In this document: positions 54,128-64,000 of the stretch, in pieces
How positions within the stretch are numbered: position 1 is the first letter of the stretch
Layout of the letters: the number at the start of each line of letters is the position of its first letter
Source: Oreocharis arfaki
Taxonomy: Eukaryota > Chordata > Aves > Passeriformes > Paramythiidae
Length of the DNA stretch: 64,000 nucleotides
Assembly: GCA_013398015.1 (NCBI GenBank)
Contig: VZRR01012875.1
Coordinates: 309,053-373,052, forward strand
Reading direction: 5' to 3'
Made by a program: the position numbers and the translations under genes
Notes under the pieces: generated by a model
The model's input: the letters and a program-made list of their open reading frames with translations, nothing else
Told to the model about the DNA's origin: nothing
Databases searched by the model: none

Positions 54128-57100
54128 CTAAAGAGAAAAAATAAATGTAAATTTCACAAGACGGTGGCATTATAAAAAAATAATTTAAATACATAACTGA
54201 GTATTAAAAAGGGAATGCATGACCCCAATGCATTCTAGACTTCAGTTCACCTTTGTAGGATATAATGGAAAGGCAAACATAAATCCCTGATGTAGACACT
54301 TAATTCTCCTACCCTTCTTCTATCCTTGAAATCATTACATGGTCTCAGTGGTGCAGGCACCACACATACCATGAATCAGATGGAAAGATCAGGACCTTGA
54401 CTTACACACAATTCTGTTCTAAATATGACAACCCTTCAAAATAAAAGAAGCACATTCATTTCTTCTTCTAACAATTACTATGCAGGGGAGGCAAAAAACT
54501 CTGAGAAGAAATTGAAGCAACATGTGATGTACTTAAGTAGGCAGAAAGTAGGCAGTGTAACTTTCTAAAATGAGTCTTCCTCTGCTACTTAAACTAAAGA
54601 CTCCTCAAAAAAACAGAAAAACCAAAAAAACCAAAAAACAAAACAGAAAAAAAAACCCAACCAAAAAACCCCAAAATACTATGCACTGGGACTACCTACC
54701 TAAAAAAATCTGAGATCTGAGACAAATATTTCAGTTTAATCTCTCACCTCATGGTTTCTACTAATGCAATCAGTGCCTACAATTATCTTTCACATTTTCT
54801 AACAAAACATATAATGGAATTCTGCCCAACTGGAAGCAAAGTCAGTGCTGCTGAACGTACTGCTGTAACTTTTGCTCCTCTTTTCTTCTTTTCAGCTCTT
54901 TCTTTTTCCTCAATTTCCATATTTTCTTTTTCTATTAATGATATGAGAGTATTGCAGCGTCTCTGAAACTCCTGAGGAAAGAGAACACATCAGATTTTGT
55001 AAGTAAATTATACAACTTCTCTTGCTTACACAAGTATGTTCAAAATTCTTTAATTCCAAAGCACCTACATTTTCCTAAAATATTCAATAACACCAATCAT
55101 TAGCTTAATTACTATTATCTGTCTTTCCCTCAGTGTAACCTTTAGAAACAGAAAAGGATTTACTGTCCTCCTGACAAGGAGCTTTCAGGATTGTATCTTC
55201 CAAACAGACATCCCAAAAGACTGATGTGATCTTTCATCTTGGTTAATGAAGCAAATTAAAGCCTGCCAGCATTGTATGCCAGAATTTAGGGAAGAGGTCT
55301 TCAAACATATCTTTAAAGGAGAGAGAAAAGGAAGTAAAGCTATCTTAAGCAATACTTTTTTCAAACAGACTAGGGTTTGGGGTTTTTTTTATGAAAAGAC
55401 ACTGTAGAGCTGTAAACTGGTCAAAAATTCTATCCTGTCTTAAATTGTGAACTCACTGTTGTATTTTTACTCAAACAGCACCCAAGAGATAGTAGGCCCT
55501 AAATGCTTTTAGCAGCAAGACTTGCAAGCCATCTGAAAGCCATCAGGACTAATTGCCATAAGGCTGTTTACACATTGAAAAGTATTTCCAATGCAACTCA
55601 AAATATCAGCATTGCAGTTACTATGGTTGGCTTGCTTAACAGAACTTAATCGACATGGACAGTTTCTTGTACCCCATCTAAAAGATCTCTGACAAAATAC
55701 CTAACAGTGCCTATTTCTATTATAATTATTCAGTATATTCTATGTACTGTTGAGAACATGATTCCATGGGCTTTTCTTTCCAACTCAAAGCAGGAAGCTT
55801 TCCTCTGAGGAAAAAAGAAAAAGCCCAAAAATATGTCTTATCTCTTTAAAACTCAGTGAAGCCATTTTTGAAACACAGGCTATCCTAGAATTACCTAGTA
55901 GCATAAATCTTAACCTACTATGGGTCCATTTGCAATGAAGTGAACAGGTGACCTTTTTGCCCAGAAATCAGTCTCCATTTTCTCAGCATCTGTAAGCTGG
56001 ATACTGCCTCAGCCATCATGGTCCGTGATGGATAAGATGCAGCCTCTGTGCCTTCCTGATCCTCAACCTTCTCACACAGGCGGGCAAGTGACTCATCTTT
56101 GAGACATTCAAACCCTCAGGCTTAACCACATTCTTTAAGTTCTACAGTTTCCACAGATTCCTCTACAAAAGATGCTCCATGGCCTTGGGCAAAAGCTGTG
56201 TAGTTCAGAATGGACACAGAGAATCCTACTACTACATGAATTCTTTTTACAAGACACACACAAAAAATCCTCAGGACATCTTTCTTTACAACTCCCTTCC
56301 AGAAATGTTCCAGTGTCACGCTTGTGGCTTCACAAAACATTGTAGTAAGTGATTTCTATCAAATCCCTGTAGCAATAACCCTACACCCCCAATAAAGGTT
56401 AAACCACGCATTAGGGTTCCATGCTTGTGCCCTGGTATGTGACAGTCCTTCTGGAGCTAAAATACTCTCACTTCAACCAATAAACTCCCTCAAATTCCAC
56501 CCAAACAACAATTTTGAGATAAAAAAAGCAACAAGTCTGAGTAAACTTGAATTCAAATCATCCCAACATACACTGCAACCCCAAACACGGAACAAAAAAG
56601 AGCTTCTTTTGGCTCCCAAAAGAGCCAAAAACCTACACAATATAGATGAACAGAGATGAAAAAAGACCAAAACAGAATGATGATTGTCAATATGCTAGAA
56701 GTATTTTACATCATTTGTGTATATTGCACTCAGACTTGGGAGATGACATTAAGAGTGATGACAAGCTGCTTCATAATAATAATCAGCTGGATTTTTTCCA
56801 GCATGTGAGAAACTGGATTGTGTTAAACTCAAGACAAGCAACTAGTCAGAAAGGACTAAGAAATAACCTTGAACCACTTTCCTAAGGCACTCAGAAAGAT
56901 CCTCCTCTTTCCTGGGGACAAATGCTTGCATAAATACATACATTTATAAAGTGTTCATGTTCATGGTTAAGACTTTCCAGATGGACTACTGCTCCAAAGC
57001 ATCTGCTGTGGACAGAACAATTTTCTCTGGAGAATCACAGAATCAGTTGACAGTAAGATGTGACATGCACACAGGTTTCTTGTACACCTAGCATGAGAAA

Positions 57101-60100
57101 GAATCTGAGTGATAAATCCTTCACTGAGCCACTGAAATTCCAGTATGGATTGCTGCATTCAATTTCAGTATTACATAAATACACTAATTTAAAATGCTTT
57201 GCACTTTTAGAGAGGAGTTTTTATTCTGTGTGGCCTGATACTTTTCTCTTTAGGATGGAAAGAGAGAAGATGTACTTTGTTCACCCCTTCACAGCTATAA
57301 AGACCTGTATTGCAATAAATAAGATGGGAGCACTGAACCATTGCCTTCTGCATGGCTGGAGGCAGAGATGCTGACTTGGGAGCAAAGGCAGCCCTCAGCT
57401 CTGCCCACAGCCCCGGATATTCCTGTATTCACTAACGAGTCATTTGTCTTATGCTGGGGAGTGTTTGCAGAAAGGTAAAAGAGAATATGCATAATTTATG
57501 ACTTCAGAGAACAGATACATGCTTCACTACTGCCATGATGTTTTGCATTCTTCCTGCATGGACTGAAATTTTAAGAAACAAAACGAAACAAAAACGAACT
57601 GTGCTCAACTTAAAAAGCAAAAAAAAATTACAATCTTAGGCACTCGTGATATCTTTAAAAACTTACATTTTGGGTAAACCATCTGATTTTGAAATAATTA
57701 AATTAAGCAGAATTTGTTTTTCAAAGAGAAATCTTCTGAAGAAGAAACAGAAATAAGATGGAAGATAAATTAGCTATTTATATGGAATTCAAGAGACATC
57801 TAGTGGTTAGAACACAAAGTTTTGTCAAAGAGCCTGCTAAGTCCTTTTCAGAATTATGCTGCCCTTTTTATCTCATTTCATATGAGTTTAAATGATCACA
57901 TGTAAATTTCAGTATTCTAAGAAGCCTCTCCACTTTCACTGATTTATTCCTCTATAAATATTTGTGTTTATACTTGGTTCACTACTCTTGTGATAATATG
58001 TAATTTTATGTGATTTTCCAGCACATTCCCTTACCAAAAAAATCACCAAACTAGTGCAAAATGGACCCATAGAAATTAATACCTCCACAAATGTCAGGAT
58101 ATTACAATATATCAACAACACTACTAAACCATAGAGCATGATAATTTAGAACATTTCAGAAAATTAAATGCCCATTGAAAGTGAAAGATTGTTTTAAGTC
58201 TGTATTTTCATAATATTCTTTTTCAACCGTGTAGTAGCAGAAAAAATAAAAATATTAATGATTAGGATTTTAAGAGAAAATCTAAGCCAAAAGATTCATT
58301 ATATTCCCACAGTCTCAGTTTCAGCATTAAGACACCAAAGAACATATTTCTACACTCGAGTAAATGATTTCTATCCCCTTTAAAAGAAAAGTATACTGAA
58401 CATAAGGATCTGCAAGATTTAAATTGAACATTTAACTCTACCCCTGACAACTATATATCAACTAATATTAAACGCTGAGCTACATTTTTAATTTCTAGTA
58501 CCCATTTCTATGATTTATTTAAATGGATTCCTGCATAGACAACCTAAAAGAAACTTCTTAATATACTAAATATTGGAGGCTTCTCTCTTTATGGCTGTAA
58601 TTTTAAAATCCAGTATTTCTTCAAACAGACATTTTAGTAAGTAACACTTGTAATTCTTTTTAATTAAGGGCTAACTACTGCACTATCCAGAAACACCTCA
58701 ACTGCTGAAATATCAAGTAAAAATTGTATTGCATAATTGTAAGTAGTACTGGGAAAAGCAAATACACCCACCTGTTCAAATACAATTTAAAATATTTTAT
58801 CTTATGTTTTATTTATCCTTAGTACAGTACCCAGAACTCTGAAAGAACATCCTTTCTGATAAACAAATCCTGAGGTCAGGAAATGAAGACAAACAACAAG
58901 TGGAAAGAACTGAACAAAAATTTTGGGGCAGATCCAACAGCTTTCTATCATTGCAAGAGTCCCATATTCTGATGCCGGTACCTACATACCAGCAGCCACC
59001 AAAGCTTCTGTTAGTGTTATCAATTCCTACTTAATGACTGAATTAAAAATTAATGGCTCTGCTCCAAAATTCAGAGTACTAGTCTACTTGCTATTAACCT
59101 TGTATTATATTCCCTAAATACAAACAAAATTTTCAGGAAAGTATATGTAAAGAAATTTAAGCACTTGCACAGGATAATCCACATTCACAACTACAAAGTG
59201 CATTTTAAACCTATTGCTTCAATGATTAATTTCTATGTGAATCACTAACTTTCCTCATGCTGTTAGAAATTAAATACTTATTAGAAAAGCTGCTCCTTTC
59301 TCCAAGTATATTATTCAGATGTTTTCAGTCTTTGATATTATCCAAAAATTCTAAAAAAGTCATATTTTAAAAGACATTGTTTAAGAGACAGTGTTTTGGT
59401 AAAACACTCCATTTGCAATAAAAGTAGCAAGGGTATTTGTAAGTCTAGTCTACCTCTGGATTAATCTCTTTGGGTAACATGGGACTTCAGCTTGACCAGT
59501 TTTCTAACCTGTTTCAGCTGTAATGTGTTTTTGCTGTACTAAAGGAAAAGGTTACTTTAGAAAAACAGAAACAAAAGTAAAACCCTAAGTTATTCTTTCA
59601 GCACTTGCCTCCTAAACACCAATGTTCCAGCACAAACCCAAATTTTATGTGGTGGTGCTTAAAAAAAAGGCACAAGACACTTCATGTCATGCCCTAGCCC
59701 CTGTAAGTGGTACCCACCATTGCAGTTCTGGATTTGATAAACCAGTCGAACCTGAACTGAGGAGCGTTGCGCACGCACTGCCTCAGCTCCTCGTACACGT
59801 TCTCCTTGTCAAAGCCCATCTTGTGTAACATACAGATCAAAAATCTGTCTTCTTCTTCCGTGTAATTTTTCCCTTTGTTTGTCCCATACTGAATACGCAG
59901 CTGATGAAAAGGTGCTTTGTACCTTGCAATCTGAATGCAGAACAAAAATAAGGACTAATAAATACACAATGCTACATCAAGGAGTTCTTACATGTTACTG
60001 TAGATCACTGATAGATGGTATACTAACTATGCTGCATAAAAAGACAGAACTCCCTTCTCCAACTATTCCTTTTCTGAAGGAATTTTTGGAAGAAGTCAGC

Positions 60101-63004
60101 TGCAGTAAACAAAAAACCTAGAATCATTACTTTGGCATCAAGGGCTTTCTTGATACTGATCCTCCGCTGAATTCTTGCCTCTCCTCGTTCAATTTGAGCC
60201 ATAATCCTCTCAATGTCCTGTAGTTCGTTACAACGTTCCCAGAAAACAGCTAAAAACACAAAACAATATTGTTGAATATAATCTTTTCCTCTGCTCTTAC
60301 TATTTTACTCCGTTAAGATACTCAGGCAGAAACACAAATGCAGCTTGTGGTTCCATTAAATCACAAACAATGAGCTAATGCTCTCCAGCTTACTATGCTA
60401 GCCAAAAACAAGCTTGCACAGACTCTTTATTCAGTATCTTTAAAGCTTAACTATAAGCAAAGACTTAGTAAAAATTCTAACAAAATACACATTCAACATA
60501 ATTAATTGTAGCCATGTAAAACTCTGGAAAAATTACTTTTAAGGATGCTTTCCATAACAGTGGTGAAACGGAGCTGACAGTCCAGCAGTGAAACACATTC
60601 ATATTTCTGTTTTCACTAGCTATCTCTAACACCAGAGAATACTTAGTCTCTCTATTATAAAAACTACTAATTTGTGGTTTCTCCAGTGATATCTTTTATT
60701 TTACCCAAAATAAATTCAAGACTTTGATGGGAACTCTTGTGGAGCTCTTCCTTTTTAACTATAGGAAGAACATCGCCAAGTTAATTTTATGCAGGTGTTT
60801 AGTAAAATTACATCCAAGGCTGAAAGAGGAAAAAATCTGAAAAGCACTGTGTAAATACAAAACACAAAGATACAGTGTACTAGCTAAAACAGCAGAGATA
60901 CAGCATAAAGATTCACATTGCCACTGGAAGGCAGCTTCACAATTCCACAAGTCCATGCTGTCAGTGAGAATTAACTGTCAAATTCTAAATCTTGACTAAG
61001 GAGGGATAAAGGCAGCTGTAAGTGTTAAGTTACATGCTGCAAAATCAACCTAACAGAATTTCATCTTCTGAAAAAAAAAAATTGCATATTTTAATTAAAA
61101 AAAAAATTCTTACATGCATCCAAATTCTCTATCTTGTAATTTTAAAAGAACATGTAGCAAAAATCATGGCAATATTGTGGTATTAAGAAATAAATACATT
61201 TCAGAATATCACAAACCTGAGTACTCAATGACCTCCTCAGGTGACTTTCCTTCCACCTCACGGGCAATATTGTCTATATCATCACGACCATATTTCTCAT
61301 TAGCTTTAATAAACTGGTTAAAATCTCTTTTATTCCAGTTTGTAAAACCCTGTAAGCAGCAAGAAGGCATTATGAGGTCAAAGGGAAACATTTTCCAAAA
61401 TTCTGATTTATGTAAGTACCACTTGCTCCTCTGCAACATCACATAATTACAGCGGCTAATGGCCTTTCAGGATTTCCATAAACTTCCATTATCCAGGGCT
61501 TATTACTGAATCATTAAAAGTCTAAAGAGTTATTTTTGGGCATGACTCCACGTGCATTAGTAAGAGCCTTTTATCCTTTCTGTTTAAAGTTTTTGTGATA
61601 CTTCTCCAAAGAAACCAGCTCAGTGACAGTCGCCCTTCAGCGGATACAAGCACCACACTTCAGAGGAGGACGAGGTGCAGCAATGCAAGTGCCATCACAA
61701 GTTCTTAGAGCAGTGCAAGTATCTAAAGCAAGAGCTCCTACTTCAGACGTTTACAAACCTGGAACCAGACAAACAGCTGGATGAAAGCATAAGTATGTCA
61801 AGAAACGATCTCTAGTCCAAAAAGATGCAATCAAATGGAAACTCTAAAGCACTGTCAAACAGAGAATTTGTTATGTACCAAAGAAATCAATCCAAAACTG
61901 AACAAGCGAGATGAAATGCACAAAAACATCATCCAAGAAACAGACATTACCATTTAAAGACAGGGAAAGCAGAAAACACCAAGAACAAACAAGACAATCA
62001 CACGCCTGGGCAATAATCTGTAGTGCACCGAGTTTCTTTCATCACAGAAATGTATTTACAAGGAACTTTGTCAGTTCTCCAGCTGAATAAGCTCACTTCA
62101 CAATTAGACAGCATCTTCAGAGTGAGTCTAATATACACAATACAAGTATTTCCTTTTAATCATTAACAGCAGTACTGATATGCATATCAGCATATCAGCT
62201 TAAATATTTCCTCTGCTATACATAGGTGACATTAACAGTGAAATTGTGACCTTGCAATTTTCTTCCAGGGTACACTATGCCCAAATCTTTTACAGAAAAT
62301 TTTCTGAATCAAAAAACCCTGTAACTTTGAGACACACCTTTCTCCTCAACAATCAGTTTTAAATAAGCCCACTGAGCAGGATAACCAGCCAAAATGTCAA
62401 GAAACTAGGCAGTGACAGGAATTCAGTCCCAGTATAAAAGGAACATGCCTAACAACTCAACTGGGACAAAATTAATGGATGTGACATGCCTTAGACACCC
62501 GCATAAACACCATGTGTGTTGACACAGGCTTGTCCTGATTCAAGCCCTCTTTTATTTAAAAAACTACAAGCCAGATGCATGTACATCCAACCCATGGATT
62601 AGATTCCTGCATGTACTGCTGGGTAGTGCATCTACTACACAAGTTGCTGCCTCAGAAATGTTCAAGGACATTCAAGGAAACAGTAGATGACTAAGATGTA
62701 AATTTGTTCAAGGACAGGAAAGGTCCCTCAAAACAAAACCAACCAAAATCACTACATGTTGTGTGCTTTCTTCTTTCAATAACATTAGCATAGCTCTCCT
62801 GTGTGTATTTACCATTATTAGTACTGATATCACATATTAGCAAAAACATACGGTTAAGTACTTCAGCTGATTTTATTTTACCTGTGTTAGAAGTTTTTCT
62901 TTCTCTTCACTTTCCTCAGTATTTAGAGGCATAGACTCATCTATCTTCTTTTGTTCCTCCTTTTGTACCTGAGCTGCATTTGGAAGGTCAGGATTCCTGG
63001 GGAC
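54056..63004 (-). CDS. SMARCA1: SMARCA1 (SNF2L), 3' part of the gene: six spliced coding exons, 256 codons plus stop
   Basis: This is the C-terminal quarter of the ISWI-type ATPase SNF2L, the motor of the NURF and CERF chromatin-remodelling complexes, which slides nucleosomes in the nucleus. The exons, in transcription order, are 63004-62882, 61349-61217, 60249-60131, 59930-59718, 54971-54861 and 54127-54056. All introns have GT-AG ends and the phases agree, giving one open frame of 771 nt. In fragment numbering the SANT domain is about residues 42-95, a spacer helix about 96-140, SLIDE about 141-205, and a basic tail 206-256. The paralogue call rests on QYGTNKGKNY, CVRNAPQFRFDWFIKSRTAM and the KKDAKKVKS end; SMARCA5 instead ends in a GRGRKKKLKL-type tail (comparison from memory). 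The family is about 1,050 residues long, so the start, the ATPase and the HAND domain lie beyond 64000. The gene looks functional, with no internal stop or frameshift in these exons. Confidence 0.95.
54128..54860 (-). other. SMARCA1: SMARCA1 last intron (733 bp)
   Basis: A GTACGT donor and TCTCTTTAG acceptor bound this intron. It carries the A-rich low-complexity tract at 54606-54677. The first 78 nt are open in frame with the upstream exon, so retention would yield a different C-terminus. Confidence 0.88.
54606..54677. repeat. A-rich low-complexity tract (AAAAACC-type) in the last SMARCA1 intron
   Basis: About 70 bp consist almost only of A and C, with a few G, in irregular AAAAACC and AAAACAG units. 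In the SMARCA1 transcript it reads as a U- and G-rich tract about 185-255 nt downstream of the penultimate exon donor. It does not look like a transposon tail, because no recognisable element adjoins it. Confidence 0.8.
54861..54971 (-). CDS. SMARCA1: SMARCA1 penultimate coding exon: end of SLIDE and basic/acidic helix
   Basis: The exon encodes 37 codons, starting EFQRRCNTLISLIEKENMEI and ending AEKKKRGAKVTA. The acceptor is TTTCCTCAG/GAG and the donor GCA/GTACGT, both phase 0. EFQRRCNTLISLIE completes the last SLIDE helix. NMEIEEKERAEKKKRG is the usual charged helix with a basic nuclear-localisation-like patch. The last few residues (GAKVTA) differ from the mammalian ATKTPM as I recall it, in a position that tolerates change. 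If the donor is not used, the frame stays open into the intron for 25 codons to a TAA at 54783-54785, which would replace the normal tail. Confidence 0.94.
54972..59717 (-). other. SMARCA1: SMARCA1 intron (4.7 kb) between SLIDE exon and penultimate exon
   Basis: This is the longest complete intron in the window, with a GTGGGT donor and CCTCAG acceptor. I see no exon-like frame, snoRNA or recognisable transposon inside. Open frames on either strand here show no similarity that I recognise. Confidence 0.85.
59718..59930 (-). CDS. SMARCA1: SMARCA1 coding exon: SLIDE domain
   Basis: The exon encodes 71 codons, starting IARYKAPFHQLRIQYGTNKG and ending WFIKSRTAM. The acceptor is CTGCATTCAG/ATT and the donor ATG/GTGGGT; both are phase 0. 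This is the SLIDE (SANT-like ISWI) domain, which binds DNA near the nucleosome entry site and couples ATP hydrolysis to sliding. The NYTEEEDRFLICMLHKMGF and RFDWFIKSRTAM helices are intact. QYGT, HKMGF, VRNAPQ and WFIKS are the positions I used to separate SMARCA1 from SMARCA5 (SYGT, HKLGF, IRNSPQ, WFLKS there, from memory). The in-frame methionine just upstream of the exon is intronic and not a start. Confidence 0.96.
59931..60130 (-). other. SMARCA1: SMARCA1 intron (200 bp) between spacer-helix exon and SLIDE exon
   Basis: This is a short GT-AG intron (GTAATG donor, GCATTCAG acceptor), phase 0. Nothing else is evident in it. Confidence 0.92.
60131..60249 (-). CDS. SMARCA1: SMARCA1 coding exon: end of SANT and spacer helix
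   Basis: The exon is 119 nt: two bases completing the split alanine codon, then 39 codons starting VFWERCNELQ and ending KKALDAK. The acceptor is TTTTTAG/CTG and the donor AAA/GTAATG. FWERC is the third helix of SANT. The highly charged run after it (IERIMAQIERGEARIQRR) is the long spacer helix that rigidly joins SANT to SLIDE in ISWI structures. The intron to the next exon is only 200 bp. Open frame continues into the introns on both sides, so the naive open frame here is longer than the true exon; the splice sites set the boundaries. Confidence 0.95.
60250..61216 (-). other. SMARCA1: SMARCA1 intron (967 bp) splitting the SANT domain
   Basis: This phase-1 intron has a GTTTGT donor and TTTTTAG acceptor. 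It is AT-rich with no recognisable embedded element. Confidence 0.92.
61217..61349 (-). CDS. SMARCA1: SMARCA1 coding exon: SANT domain, first part
   Basis: The exon is 133 nt long and encodes 44 codons plus the first base of a split codon. It begins GFTNWNKRDFNQFIKANEKY and ends EEVIEYS. The acceptor is CTTACAG/GGT and the donor G/GTTTGTG. This is the Myb-like SANT domain of ISWI, which with HAND and SLIDE contacts linker DNA. The aromatic TNW and FNQF positions of the first helix and the GRDDIDNIAREVEGK second helix are all present. The 3' split codon (G plus CT of the next exon) restores alanine, giving YSAVFWERC as expected in the family. That fixes the phase-1 intron. Confidence 0.95.
61350..62881 (-). 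other. SMARCA1: SMARCA1 intron (1.5 kb) upstream of the SANT exon
   Basis: This phase-0 intron has a GTAAAA donor and CTTACAG acceptor. Apart from the palindrome at 62175-62190, I see no feature in it. Confidence 0.92.
62175..62190. repeat. Perfect 16-bp palindrome CTGATATGCATATCAG in a SMARCA1 intron
   Basis: The 16 bases equal their own reverse complement, and CATATCAG is repeated directly after it (62191-62198). It lies in the 1.5-kb intron between the VPRNPD exon and the SANT exon. The core resembles POU-type binding words, but there is no further support for a role. Confidence 0.8.
62882..63004 (-). CDS. SMARCA1: SMARCA1 coding exon: acidic/lysine-rich stretch between HAND and SANT
   Basis: This exon encodes 41 codons, beginning VPRNPDLPNA and ending EKEKLLTQ. 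The acceptor on the minus strand is ...GATTTTAG before GTCCCC, and the donor is CAG/GTAAAA. Both boundaries are phase 0. VPRNPD is the conserved stretch that follows the HAND domain in ISWI proteins. The middle is a charged, poorly conserved linker (KEEQKKIDE, TEESEEKEK), where the two SNF2H/SNF2L paralogues differ most. The remaining bases up to 64000 on its 5' side are intron; I looked for the preceding exon (residues ending YKV in the family) and did not find it in the window. Confidence 0.93.
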
Positions 63005-64000
63005 CTAAAATCGGGGGAATCAAAAAGCAGTAGTGCAGCAATGTTATTTCAAAGACTGCATTTTAAAAGCACTGACCTGTGCAAGCTGCCAAATGTGTTC
63101 CACCTAAATTCAAATCCTATTGCTTAAACCCCTCCTCCCAAAAATAGGACTGGATTTAAGTTCTAAGTTCATTATGCCCTGAACCCACCACTCCTGCACA
63201 CAACGACCCCAGGATATTGCGAGAGGCAGAGCTGTCACAGGTCACTGATTTCAGTGGCACCCTTCACTAGCAAAGGACCTGCTTTCCGTTGTCCAGTGGT
63301 TTAGAATGTTTTATAACTACAGCAAAACACTTAAGTTCTGCCAGGTTTACTATAAAGCCATGCACACTGCTGAAAGAAGGACCAGATGCACAACACAATG
63401 TAAACAAGAACAAGCAACATTTGATCTGTCCCTCTCCACATCGACCAATTGATATTTGTGATCTTTCAACTGTATTTCAATTCCACTGCACACAACAGCA
63501 AACAAGTCAGAAACCAGTATTCAGTAAAGGTTTAGTAGACCTTACATATTTCTGCAGCAAAAGGCAGTGGAAGATAAGAACTGTTTAGCTGATTTTAATA
63601 CATAAGAAATCTTCTTGACTTTACTGGTTTAAATTAAGACTGACACATAAAGCTTGGTCTCTGCCTTTTGGATACCTTCTGATATTGTTTATGACAGTTT
63701 GCAGTTTTAACAATAAACTCTCTTCAGATTGAAAGAGCAATACTTATACTTCCATTTCAAAACATAACAGATTTAATTATATTTATCACCCCCAGTAAAC
63801 AGTCAAACAAACTTTTTAAGATAACAACTATTCCTGTTCAACCTTTCCAGTCAGGTTTCCATAACAGGGCTGAAACACCTCTTTTTCCACGCATATTGTC
63901 AACATTAGCAATTCTCCCATCCTTCTTTGTTGGAGCATTAATTGAATAAATTCTTTCCCTAAACTAATCACATACTTATCTTAATTCTGTCTGCCATCGC
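63005..64000 (-). other. SMARCA1: SMARCA1 intron, partial (continues past the window)
   Basis: The acceptor GATTTTAG sits at the 63005 side, and no further exon is visible up to 64000. The upstream exon carrying the HAND-domain end must lie outside the window. Confidence 0.85.

Noticed and set aside
59694..59945. Methionine-initiated frame starting MFCIQ as the start of a small SLIDE-domain protein
   Set aside because: The first residues come from the intron; a clear acceptor (GCATTCAG) before IARYKAP shows it is an internal exon.
59718..63004. First reading of the SANT/SLIDE exons as SMARCA5 (SNF2H)
   Set aside because: The two paralogues are nearly identical here, but QYGT, HKMGF, VRNAPQ, WFIKS and the SQKRK...KKVKS tail fit SMARCA1. 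The last exon lacks the SMARCA5-type RKKKLKL end.
1..64000. CRISPR arrays, operons, tRNA or rRNA genes
   Set aside because: No regularly spaced direct repeats, no clusters of adjacent same-strand genes and no RNA-gene signatures were seen; the window is vertebrate intergenic and intronic DNA.

Overview
This is vertebrate nuclear DNA, almost certainly from a bird. Two things show it: a spliced gene whose exons translate to an ISWI-family chromatin remodeller, and decayed CR1 retrotransposons, the dominant avian LINE. It is AT-rich, sparsely repetitive and almost gene-free. No bacterial, plasmid, phage or CRISPR signal was seen, and the many medium-length open frames are chance frames in non-coding DNA.

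The only protein-coding gene I can support is the 3' end of SMARCA1 (SNF2L), on the minus strand between 63004 and 54056. Six coding exons with intact splice sites and consistent phases join into 256 codons plus a stop. They encode the region after the HAND domain, the SANT domain, the linker helix, the SLIDE domain and a lysine-rich tail. The SLIDE sequence (QYGTNKGKNY, CVRNAPQFRFDWFIKSRTAM) and the tail (SQKRKADL...KKDAKKVKS) fit SMARCA1 rather than its paralogue SMARCA5. The ATPase and HAND exons lie beyond 64000. As far as I know, SMARCA1 is X-linked in mammals and its avian counterpart lies on chicken 4p, which is chromosome 4A in most other birds.

Layout: 1-13592 is intergenic with no recognisable gene. 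13593-14630 is a 5'-truncated CR1 on the minus strand with a frameshifted reverse-transcriptase remnant. 14631-32696 is intergenic. 32697-32898 is a CR1 3' tail on the plus strand. 32899-49600 is intergenic. 49600-54055 is the 3' flank of SMARCA1, probably partly 3' UTR, with several candidate poly(A) signals and a striking 100-nt hairpin at 50533-50632. 54056-64000 holds the SMARCA1 exons and introns. The ~50 kb without genes fits the large gene-poor interval on the 3' side of SMARCA1 in mammals (toward DCAF12L/TENM1). It may hold regulatory elements, but sequence inspection alone cannot prove any.

The most interesting non-coding signals are the pre-miRNA-like or MITE-like hairpin at 50533-50632, an alternative C-terminus available by retention of the last SMARCA1 intron, three TAAGATTA words spaced exactly 11 bp apart near 8099, and a cluster of ONECUT/CUX-like words near 46494-46598. 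I found no convincing new multi-gene system.
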